A stretch of 12,675 nucleotides of DNA from Thiomonas sp. GTDB taxonomy: Bacteria > Pseudomonadota > Gammaproteobacteria > Burkholderiales > Burkholderiaceae_C. Position 1 is the stretch's first letter, and the number at the start of each line of letters is the position of its first letter. Below the pieces are notes generated by a model. That model was not told where the DNA came from. It saw nothing but the letters and a program-made list of their open reading frames with translations, and searched no databases. The stretch lies in assembly GCA_027451915.1 (NCBI GenBank), contig DAIDHU010000351.1, positions 1 to 12,675 of the forward strand, read 5' to 3'. Position numbers and translations under genes: made by a program. Of the stretch, positions 7,328-12,675 are shown in pieces.

Positions 7328-7840
7328 ATGTCCACTTCCTCCCCAGGCACCCGTGTCAGCCTGATCGCCGCCCTCGCGCGCAACCGGGTCATCGGGCGCG
7401 ACAACGCGCTGGTCTGGCACATCCCGGCCGACCTTGCGCATTTCAAGAAAATCACCCATGGCCATCCGGTGGTCATGGGACGCAAGACCTGGGATTCCAT
7501 CGGGCGCGCGCTTCCAGGGCGGCGCAATCTGGTGGTCACGCGCCAGGAGGGGTGGAACGCCCCGGGCGCGGAGCCCGTGGCCTCGCTGCAGGAGGCACTG
7601 CGTCTGTGTGTGGAGGCCCCCGAGGTGTTCGTGATCGGCGGCGCGCAGATCTACGAACAGGCGCTGCCCCTGGCGCATCGGCTGTGGCTGACGGAAGTCG
7701 AGGCCGAGCCGCAAGGCGACGCCTGGTTCCCGGCCTGGCCGCGGGATGCCTTCGAGCAGGTCAGCCGCGAGCACCATGACGCGCAGGCCGGCACGCCGGC
7801 CTTCGACTTCGTGCTCTACGAGCGCCGCGCCGCGGCCTGA
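7328..7840 (+). CDS. folA: dihydrofolate reductase
   Basis: Reduces dihydrofolate to tetrahydrofolate with NADPH and is the target of trimethoprim in bacteria. The 170 residues show the standard DHFR plan: SLIAALARNRVIGRDNALVW at the N-terminus with the mobile loop, the active-site acid Asp35 in HIPADLAHFK, VVMGRKTWDSIG (48-59) for cofactor binding, LPGRRNLVVTR (62-72), the IGGAQIYEQAL motif (103-113), and a C-terminal strand (FDFVLYERR). GAGG at 7317-7320 is seven bases before the ATG, which supports this start. It is downstream of thyA and probably in the same transcript. It converges on pmbA, with 23 bases between the stops and no visible terminator. Confidence 0.97.
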   Translation: MSTSSPGTRVSLIAALARNRVIGRDNALVWHIPADLAHFKKITHGHPVVMGRKTWDSIGRALPGRRNLVVTRQEGWNAPGAEPVASLQEALRLCVEAPEVFVIGGAQIYEQALPLAHRLWLTEVEAEPQGDAWFPAWPRDAFEQVSREHHDAQAGTPAFDFVLYERRAAA

Positions 7841-7863
7841 GCCGGGCGCGGGGCGCGCGGGCT

Positions 7864-9210
7864 TCAGCTGCCCGCGACGGTCATCGATTCCAGCAGGATG
7901 GAGCCGGTGCTGCGGCTGCCGCTCACGTGCACGTCGGCGCCCACCGCGCGTATGCCCAGCAGCATGTCGCGCAGATTTCCCGCCACCGTGATCTCGTGCA
8001 CCGGGTAGCGGATCTGGCCGCCTTCCACCCAGAAGCCCATGGCGCCGCGGGAATAGTCGCCGGTGACATAGTTGATGCCATGACCGATGAGCTCGATGAC
8101 GAACAGCCCGCGGTCGAGCTTGCGCAGCATTTGCGCGAGGTTGTCACCGGGGCGGGTAAGCCGGCTGCTCAGGCTCAGGTTGTGCGAGCCGCCGGCGTTG
8201 CCGGTGGTGGGCATGCCCAGCTTGCGCCCGGAGTAGGTGGACAGGAAATAGCCCTCGAGCACGCCACCGCGCACCACGCTGCGCTTGCGGGTGCGCACGC
8301 CCTCGTCGTCGAAGGGAGCGCTGCCCATGCCGTCGGGCACGCGCGGGTCCTCCAGCAGGTCCAGGTGCGAGGCCAGCACCGGCTTGCCGAGCTGGTCGAC
8401 CAGGAAGGAGGCCTTGCGGTACAGGGTTCCGCCGCTGGTCGCATGCACCAGCGAGCCGAGCAGTCCGGCGGCCAGCGGGGCCTCGAACAGCACGGGGTAC
8501 TGGCCGGTGGGGATCTTGCGCGCCCGCAGGCGCGACAGGGCGCGCTCGGCGGCATAGCGGCCCAGCGCCTCGGGATCGGACAGCCTGGCCGCGTCGCGGT
8601 GGCTGCTCCACCAGTAGTCGCGCTGCATGTCGTTGCCGCGACCCGCGATGGGCACGCAGGACAGGCTGTGCCGGCTGCTGGCGTAACCGTCGCTGAACCC
8701 GCGGCTGTTGGCCAGCAGGAAATGCATGTGCTGCGCCGACACCGAGGCGCCTTCGCTGTTGCGGATGCGACGGTCGGTGGCGAAGGCGGCGTCCTCGGCG
8801 CGGCGCGCCAGCTCCACCGCCTGCTCGACGCTGGGGTCCCAGGGGTGGTACAGGCCGGGGTCGCGGGAGCGGGGGGCCAGCAGCTCGGCCTCGGGCAGGC
8901 CGGCGCAATCGTCCTCCGCGGTGTAGCGGGCGATGTCGAAGGCTGCGCGCACCGTGCTGCGAATGGCCTGCGCGGAAAAATCCGAGGTACTCGCGTGCCC
9001 GCGGCGCTGCCCGGCGTAGACCGTGACGTCCAGTCCCTTGTCGGTGTTGTGCTCGACCTGCTCGACCCGCCCGATGCGCACGTTGACGCTCAGCCCCTGG
9101 CCTTCGGAGACCTCGACCGCCGCGTCGCTGGCGCCCGCCTCGCGCGCTTCGCGCAGCGCCAGCGCCGCGAGTTCCTGGAAATCGGATTTGGAGTATGCGA
9201 AATGACCCAC
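7864..9210 (-). CDS. pmbA: PmbA/TldE, TldD partner in metalloprotease-type peptide processing
   Basis: A 448-residue member of the TldD/PmbA family, close to the 450 residues of E. coli PmbA. Sequence landmarks are HNTDKGLDVTVYAGQRRGHA, DIARYTAEDDCAGLPE, SEGASVSAQ, SSRHSLSC, ERALSRLRARKIPTGQYPV, GMPTTGNAGGSHN, and GDYSRGAMGFWVEGG followed by YPVHEITVAGNLRDM. In E. coli, TldD and TldE act together on peptides such as microcin B17 precursor and also affect CcdA stability; TldD carries the metal site and TldE is the non-catalytic partner. No tldD is in the window. The frame stays open far upstream, but the conserved protein begins at GTG (9208-9210), with AGG seven bases upstream. It is divergent from darP, a pairing also found in E. 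coli. Confidence 0.95.
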   Translation of the reverse strand: MGHFAYSKSDFQELAALALREAREAGASDAAVEVSEGQGLSVNVRIGRVEQVEHNTDKGLDVTVYAGQRRGHASTSDFSAQAIRSTVRAAFDIARYTAEDDCAGLPEAELLAPRSRDPGLYHPWDPSVEQAVELARRAEDAAFATDRRIRNSEGASVSAQHMHFLLANSRGFSDGYASSRHSLSCVPIAGRGNDMQRDYWWSSHRDAARLSDPEALGRYAAERALSRLRARKIPTGQYPVLFEAPLAAGLLGSLVHATSGGTLYRKASFLVDQLGKPVLASHLDLLEDPRVPDGMGSAPFDDEGVRTRKRSVVRGGVLEGYFLSTYSGRKLGMPTTGNAGGSHNLSLSSRLTRPGDNLAQMLRKLDRGLFVIELIGHGINYVTGDYSRGAMGFWVEGGQIRYPVHEITVAGNLRDMLLGIRAVGADVHVSGSRSTGSILLESMTVAGS

Positions 9211-9297
9211 GGAAGACCTGAAGGTTGTAAGGGTTGGAGACGCGCCCGTGTCGCGGCGGCTCGCCGCGTCCTGTGACCCGCCTGATAATACGAGTCC
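9211..9297. promoter_or_regulatory. divergent pmbA/darP intergenic region
   Basis: Eighty-seven bases separate the two start codons. In the middle is the perfect inverted repeat CGCGGCG-GCT-CGCCGCG (9252-9268). GATAAT at about 9284-9289 is a possible -10 box for darP, only a few bases before its ATG, which would make the leader very short. TACAAC on the minus strand (9223-9228) could be a pmbA -10 box. No convincing -35 box was found for either. Confidence 0.35.
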
Positions 9298-9906
9298 ATG
9301 AAATCGCCCACATTCTCTCGCGGCGCCGCGCCGGCCGCGGACCAGCCCGCCAGCCGCGACCCGGCCGAGCCGCCGAGCAAAAGCCAGCGCAAGCGCGACA
9401 TGCTGGAACTTCAACAGCTGGGCGAGAGCCTGGCGCAGCTTCCGCGCGCCCGCATCGACCTCCTGGACGTGCCCGAGGCCTTGCGTGACGCGCTGCGCGA
9501 ATGGGCCCGGCTGCGCAGTTTCGAAGGTCGGCGCCGGCATGCCCAGTACATCGGCAAGCTCATGCGCAAGGTCGATCCCGAGCCGCTGCGCCAGGCGCTG
9601 CTCGAGGCCACGGGCGAAAGCCGCGCCGCGGTGGCCCGGCTGCACCAGCTGGAGGACTGGCGCGAGCGCCTGCTCGCCGACGACTCGGCGCTGGCCGAGC
9701 TGGTGCGCGAGCACCCCGGGGCGCCGGTGCAGGAGCTGCGCCAGTGCCTGCGCGCGGCTCGCGCCGAGCGCGCCGCCGGCAAGCCGCCGCGCCAGTTTCG
9801 CCTGCTTTACCAGCACCTCAAGACCTTGCTGCTGCCCGAGGCGCCCGCCGCCGACCCCGCGCAGCACCCGACCGACGACCATGACGACGCCCTCCTCCCC
9901 GACTGA
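9298..9906 (+). CDS. darP: ribosome biogenesis factor DarP (YjgA, DUF615)
   Basis: A 202-residue, charged, mainly helical protein of the YjgA/DUF615 family, now called DarP, which associates with late 50S assembly intermediates in E. coli. Signature segments are PSKSQRKRDMLELQQLGE (26-43), EGRRRHAQYIGKLMRKVDPE (76-95) and the helical C-terminal part ending at RQFRLLYQHLKTLL. The first 25 residues are low-complexity, rich in Ala and Pro, and not conserved; the last 20 are acidic. The ATG at 9298 has only GAG four bases upstream, so initiation may be weak or nearly leaderless. The gene's last 26 bases overlap mog in another frame, suggesting translational coupling. Confidence 0.93.
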   Translation: MKSPTFSRGAAPAADQPASRDPAEPPSKSQRKRDMLELQQLGESLAQLPRARIDLLDVPEALRDALREWARLRSFEGRRRHAQYIGKLMRKVDPEPLRQALLEATGESRAAVARLHQLEDWRERLLADDSALAELVREHPGAPVQELRQCLRAARAERAAGKPPRQFRLLYQHLKTLLLPEAPAADPAQHPTDDHDDALLPD

Positions 9907-10510
9907 CGCCTCCCAGGCGCCGCCCGAAGCCGTGCATATCGGCCTGCTGTCCATCAGCGACCGCGCCTCCAGCGGGGTGTACGCCGACCAGGGGCTGCCT
10001 TCGCTGCGTGAATGGCTGCACAGGGCCTTGCGCAATCCCCTTCGTTTCAGCGAGCGCCTGATTCCCGATGAACGCGAGGGCATCGCCGCGGCGCTGCGCG
10101 AGCTGGTGGACGTGGAGGGCTGCGACCTCGTGCTGACCACCGGAGGCACCGGCCCGGCGCCGCGCGACGTCACGCCGGAGGCGACCGCCGACGTGGCCGA
10201 CCGGGTGCTGCCGGGCTTTGGCGAGGAAATGCGACGCATCAGCCTGCATTTCGTGCCGACGGCGATTCTCTCGCGTCAGCTGGGGGTGATTCGCGGCAAG
10301 GCACTGATCCTCAACCTGCCGGGGCAGCCCAAGTCCATCCGCGAAACCCTGGAGGGCCTGCGGGGGGCCGACGGCGGCCTGCAGGTGCAGGGGGTGTTCG
10401 CCGCCGTGCCCTACTGCGTGGACCTGATCGGTGGCCCCTACCTGGAAACCGACCCCGAGATCTGCCGGGCCTTTCGCCCGAAATCGGCGCAGCGCCCGGC
10501 GCGAGCCTGA
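9881..10510 (+). CDS. mog: molybdopterin adenylyltransferase
   Basis: Adenylylates molybdopterin before molybdate insertion in molybdenum cofactor synthesis. The 209 residues match E. coli Mog closely: HIGLLSISDRASSGVYADQG (19-38), the binding loop TTGGTGPAPRDVTPEAT (86-102), PGFGEEMRRISLHFVPTAIL (111-130), SRQLGVI, ILNLPGQPKSIRETLEG (143-159), VPYCVDLIGGPY and the C-terminal FRPKSAQR. The ATG at 9881 lies inside the darP 3' end. It adds about 17 Ala/Pro/Ser-rich residues ahead of the conserved part, so GTG at the VHIG position, in better agreement with the usual length of about 195, is an alternative start. No strong ribosome site is visible at either. It converges on gph with a 21-base gap. 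No other molybdenum cofactor gene is in the window. Confidence 0.95.
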   Translation: MTTPSSPTDASQAPPEAVHIGLLSISDRASSGVYADQGLPSLREWLHRALRNPLRFSERLIPDEREGIAAALRELVDVEGCDLVLTTGGTGPAPRDVTPEATADVADRVLPGFGEEMRRISLHFVPTAILSRQLGVIRGKALILNLPGQPKSIRETLEGLRGADGGLQVQGVFAAVPYCVDLIGGPYLETDPEICRAFRPKSAQRPARA

Positions 10511-10531
10511 GGCGCGGGGCGCACGCCGGGC

Positions 10532-11212
10532 TCAGAGCAGGTCCAGCAGCTCGGCGGGGCGCTCCAGCACGTGCTGGGCGCCCCATTGGCGCGCGGCCTG
10601 GGGACCGCCATAGCCGTAGGCGGCGGCCGCGGCGTCCATGCCCGCGGCCAGCGCGGCCTGCACGTCGCGCAGGTCGTCGCCCACGTACAGGCAGCCGGCG
10701 GGCTCGATGCGCAGGGCGGCAGCGGCGTGCAGCAGCGGATCCGGCGCCGGCTTGGCGCGCGCGGCGGTGTCGCCGCTGACCACGCAGCCCGGCCTGGCGC
10801 CCAGATCCAGCCGGCTCAGCAGCGCATCGGTGTAGCGCGCCAGCTTGTTGGTGACGATGCCCCAGGGAATGGCACGACGCTGCAATTCCTGCAACAGGGG
10901 CTCGATGCCCTCGAAGGGGCGGGTGTACACGCAGATCGAGGCCTCGTAGTTGGCCAGGAACTCGTCGCGCAGCGAGGCCCAGCCGGCATCGTGCGGCTGC
11001 GCGCCCAGGCCGGCCTGCAGCAGGCCGCGAGCGCCGTGCGAGGCCATGGGGCGCAACTGTTCCAGCGGCAGCTCCGCCATGCCGCGCTGCCTACGCATGC
11101 GATTGAGCGCCTCCGCGAGGTCGGGGGCGCTGTCGGCCAGGGTTCCGTCGAGGTCGAACAGCACGCTGCGATACGGGGCGCGCGAACGAAGCGCCGCGCC
11201 GGGAGCCGGCAT
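10532..11212 (-). CDS. gph: phosphoglycolate phosphatase (HAD family)
   Basis: A 226-residue HAD-superfamily phosphatase, probably removing phosphoglycolate formed in DNA repair or oxygenation reactions. All HAD motifs are present: I, FDLDGT with nucleophile Asp20 and acid Asp22; II, VTNK with Thr121; III, Lys154 in RAKPAPDP; IV, GDDLRD (Asp179, Asp180, Asp183). The helical cap between motifs I and II is of the Gph type. The gene touches ubiG: the stop TGA of ubiG (11215-11217) overlaps a GTG at 11216-11218, and the ATG chosen here is at 11210-11212. AGGAG (11224-11228) is 5 bases from the GTG and 11 from the ATG, so a start at 11218 is equally possible and adds two residues. Other substrates of the family, such as pyrophosphate or other phosphosugars, cannot be excluded, but the ubiG-gph order supports Gph. 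Confidence 0.9.
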   Translation of the reverse strand: MPAPGAALRSRAPYRSVLFDLDGTLADSAPDLAEALNRMRRQRGMAELPLEQLRPMASHGARGLLQAGLGAQPHDAGWASLRDEFLANYEASICVYTRPFEGIEPLLQELQRRAIPWGIVTNKLARYTDALLSRLDLGARPGCVVSGDTAARAKPAPDPLLHAAAALRIEPAGCLYVGDDLRDVQAALAAGMDAAAAAYGYGGPQAARQWGAQHVLERPAELLDLL

Positions 11213-11214
11213 GT

Positions 11215-11952
11215 TCACGCGGACTCCTGCCGGGTGTCCTGCGGGCGGCGGCAGGCCAGGAAGTAATTCACGTCCACACGCGAGCCCATGCGCCAGCCGC
11301 CGCGCAGCAGATCGGGTTCGAGGCCGCGGAATTCCACCGCATCCAGCCCGGCTTCGCGCGCCCAGCCCGCCAGTTCGCTGGGGCGCAGGAATCGGGCGTA
11401 TTCGTGGGTGCCGCGCGGCAGCAGGCGCAGCAGGTACTCGGCTCCCACGATGGCCAGCGCGAAGGATTTGAGGTTGCGGTTGATGGTGGAGAAGAACACC
11501 CAGCCCCCGGGACGCACCAGGCGCGCCGCGGCGCGCACCACGGAATCGGGGCGTGGCACATGCTCCAGCATTTCCATGCAACAGACAAGGTCGAAGCCGG
11601 CCGGACGCTGCTCGGCCAGCTGTTCGGCGCTGATGAGCTCGTAGCTCAGGTCCAGCGATCGCTCCAGCGCGTGCATGCGCGCCACCTTCAGCGCACGATC
11701 GGCCAGGTCGATTCCCGTGACCTGGGCGCCGCGCTCGGCCAGCGCTTCGGACAGGATGCCCCCGCCGCAGCCGATGTCCAGCGCGCGCGCGCCCTGGAGG
11801 TTCGCGTGCGAGGCGATCCACTCGACACGCAGGGGGTTGATGTCGTGCAGGGGCTTGAACTCCCCGTCCCGATCCCACCAGCGGTGGGCCGCGCCGGCGA
11901 ATTTCTGCAGTTCCGCCGCATCCGAATTCGTGTGCATGGTCGTTGCCGTCAT
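11215..11952 (-). CDS. ubiG: ubiquinone biosynthesis O-methyltransferase
   Basis: Performs both O-methylations in ubiquinone (coenzyme Q8) synthesis using S-adenosylmethionine. It is 245 residues, compared with about 240 in E. coli. The conserved opening ELQKFAGAAHRWWDRDGEFK and PLHDINPLRVEWI is present. SAM motif I is ALDIGCGGGILSEALAERGA (57-76), followed by the acidic GIDLA, then CCMEMLEHVPRP (124-135), VRPGGWVFFSTINRN (146-160) and DVNYFLACR. The frame is open to 12204, but that part is low in family signal. ATG at 11950-11952 has GGGAG nine bases upstream and is preferred; a second ATG at 11935-11937 lacks a ribosome site. It follows the OmpA-family gene after a strong terminator, so it likely has its own promoter, and it is coupled to gph. 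Confidence 0.96.
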   Translation of the reverse strand: MTATTMHTNSDAAELQKFAGAAHRWWDRDGEFKPLHDINPLRVEWIASHANLQGARALDIGCGGGILSEALAERGAQVTGIDLADRALKVARMHALERSLDLSYELISAEQLAEQRPAGFDLVCCMEMLEHVPRPDSVVRAAARLVRPGGWVFFSTINRNLKSFALAIVGAEYLLRLLPRGTHEYARFLRPSELAGWAREAGLDAVEFRGLEPDLLRGGWRMGSRVDVNYFLACRRPQDTRQESA

Positions 11953-11974
11953 GGCCTGCCGCTCCCGCCGGCCT

Positions 11975-11992
11975 GCTTTCGGTTTCGAAAGC
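11975..11992 (-). promoter_or_regulatory. inverted repeat in the ubiG leader
   Basis: A perfect inverted repeat, GCTTTCG-AAAC-CGAAAGC on the minus strand, lies 23 bases before the ubiG ATG. It could be an RNA hairpin or a DNA operator. Just upstream, CACAAT is a weak -10 candidate without a recognisable -35 box. No regulator can be named. Confidence 0.35.
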
Positions 11993-12053
11993 CGCATTGT
12001 GGCACCGATCCGGCCCGCCGATCCCGCGGCGCAGCATCCGGCCGGCGGGGCCG

Positions 12054-12104
12054 AAAAAAAACCCCGCCGCGGCGGGGTCATATGGGCCGCGCCAGGCGCG
12101 GCCC
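12054..12104 (-). terminator. two-hairpin intrinsic terminator after the OmpA-family gene
   Basis: Downstream of the OmpA-family stop the minus strand first forms a very stable hairpin (12084-12093 with 12095-12104, near-perfect). It then forms the palindrome CCCCGCCGCGGCGGGG (12062-12077), directly followed by eight T (12061-12054). The second hairpin is a textbook rho-independent terminator, suited to a highly expressed outer-membrane protein gene. It separates this gene from ubiG. Confidence 0.9.
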
Positions 12105-12122
12105 CGTGGTCAGGCCCGGGAA

Positions 12123-12675
12123 TTACTGTTGTGCGCCCGGTGGCTTCATCACGGTGTGGGTGCCGACGATCTCGACCACCGCGCGGCGGTTCGGAGCCTG
12201 GCATTCCACGCGCGCCTTGAAGGTGCCGTGGCAGCTCTTCGGATCCACGCGGAAATCGGTCTTGCCCTTGCCTTCGATGTAGATCTTGTCGGCCGGGATG
12301 CCCTGGCTCACCAGGTACTCCTTGACGGCCATCGCGCGACGCTGCGACAGCTTCAGGTTGTACTTGACGCTGCCGAAGCTGTCCGTGTAGCCGGTGGAGA
12401 TCACGGTTTCCAGGTTCACTTCCTTGATCTTCTGGGCCAGTTCGTCCAGCGCCTGCTTGCCGGCGGGCAGCAGCACGGCCTTGTCGAAGTTGAAGAAGGC
12501 GTCAGCGGAGTACGTGACCTTTTCGCTGGTCGGAACCGGCACGGGAGCCGGGGCCGGAGCCGGAGCGGGAGCCGGCTCGGCGGCCGGCGCCGGGGCGGCG
12601 GCCTTGGCCACGATGGCGCCGTCGCAGCCGGTGGCGGCGGTGGCGGGGGTCCAGAAATTGTCGCGCCAGCACAGG
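12123..12675 (-). CDS. ompA: OmpA-family outer-membrane protein, 3' part (5' end outside the window)
   Basis: Only the last 183 or so codons are present; the frame is open through the right edge, so the start, signal peptide and any barrel lie outside. Visible order: a Cys- and Trp-containing segment (CWRDNFWTPATAATGCDGA) typical of betaproteobacterial OmpA-like porins; an Ala-Pro-rich hinge (roughly PAPAAEPAPAPAPAPAPVPV); then the peptidoglycan-binding OmpA C-terminal domain, with FFNFDKAVLLPAGKQALDEL, the binding Asp in TGYTDSFG and Arg in LSQRRA, and IYIEGKGKTD. A cysteine pair (KSCHG, VECQA) may form a disulfide near the end. It anchors the outer membrane to peptidoglycan. An internal GTG at 12609-12611 should not be mistaken for the start. 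The double terminator follows it. The ompA symbol is by family and gene order. Confidence 0.9.
   Translation of the reverse strand, partial: LCWRDNFWTPATAATGCDGAIVAKAAAPAPAAEPAPAPAPAPAPVPVPTSEKVTYSADAFFNFDKAVLLPAGKQALDELAQKIKEVNLETVISTGYTDSFGSVKYNLKLSQRRAMAVKEYLVSQGIPADKIYIEGKGKTDFRVDPKSCHGTFKARVECQAPNRRAVVEIVGTHTVMKPPGAQQ

Noticed and set aside
7927..9276. 449-codon open frame on the plus strand
   Set aside because: It is antisense to pmbA, low-complexity, and has no motif. It is a shadow.
9211..10239. Long N-terminal extension of PmbA (791-codon frame)
   Set aside because: The extension runs antisense to darP and mog and has no family similarity. The conserved PmbA sequence begins at the GTG at 9210 and gives normal length.
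11219..12037. Fusion-like extension upstream of Gph
   Set aside because: The extra frame is ubiG read in another frame. The Gph family signal starts just after the ubiG stop, and a ribosome site precedes it.

Overview
The window is a chromosomal housekeeping segment from a high-GC betaproteobacterium. Burkholderiales is the most likely order. This is inferred from the gene order (hydrolase, relA, tRNA-Val, thrS, infC, rpmI; thyA-folA; pmbA/darP-mog; ompA-ubiG-gph), from protein motifs that read as betaproteobacterial, and from strong G/C bias at third codon positions. I see no phage genes, insertion sequences, CRISPR array, toxin-antitoxin pair or other sign of transfer. No stretch longer than 300 bases lacks a gene; the largest gaps are the 166-base infC-rpmI spacer and the 198 bases between tRNA-Val and thrS.

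Layout, left to right. (1) Positions 1-6403 are all minus strand and read right to left: an alpha/beta hydrolase, relA, tRNA-Val(GAC), thrS, infC and rpmI; rplT should follow just beyond the left edge. Except for the hydrolase this is translation and stringent-response machinery. infC appears to start at a rare AUC codon. An intrinsic-terminator-like hairpin lies just upstream of thrS. (2) Positions 6481-7840, plus strand: thyA and folA, the thymidylate and tetrahydrofolate cycle. (3) pmbA (tldE) on the minus strand meets folA tail to tail and is divergent from darP (yjgA) and mog on the plus strand; darP and mog overlap. (4) Positions 10532-12675, minus strand: the 3' part of an OmpA-family gene, a two-hairpin terminator, then ubiG and gph, which are translationally coupled.

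Working together: RelA senses amino-acid starvation on ribosomes, while ThrRS, IF3, L35, tRNA-Val and DarP build or feed the ribosome. ThyA consumes methylene-tetrahydrofolate and FolA regenerates tetrahydrofolate. UbiG makes ubiquinone, and Gph removes phosphoglycolate.

I found no convincing new multi-gene system. The most interesting material is regulatory: the AUC start of infC, the thrS leader (terminator hairpin, a possible competing pairing, and a small Thr-containing upstream reading frame), the structured infC-rpmI spacer, and short perfect inverted repeats in the divergent or leader regions of the hydrolase/thyA, pmbA/darP and ubiG genes. All of these are read by eye and unverified.
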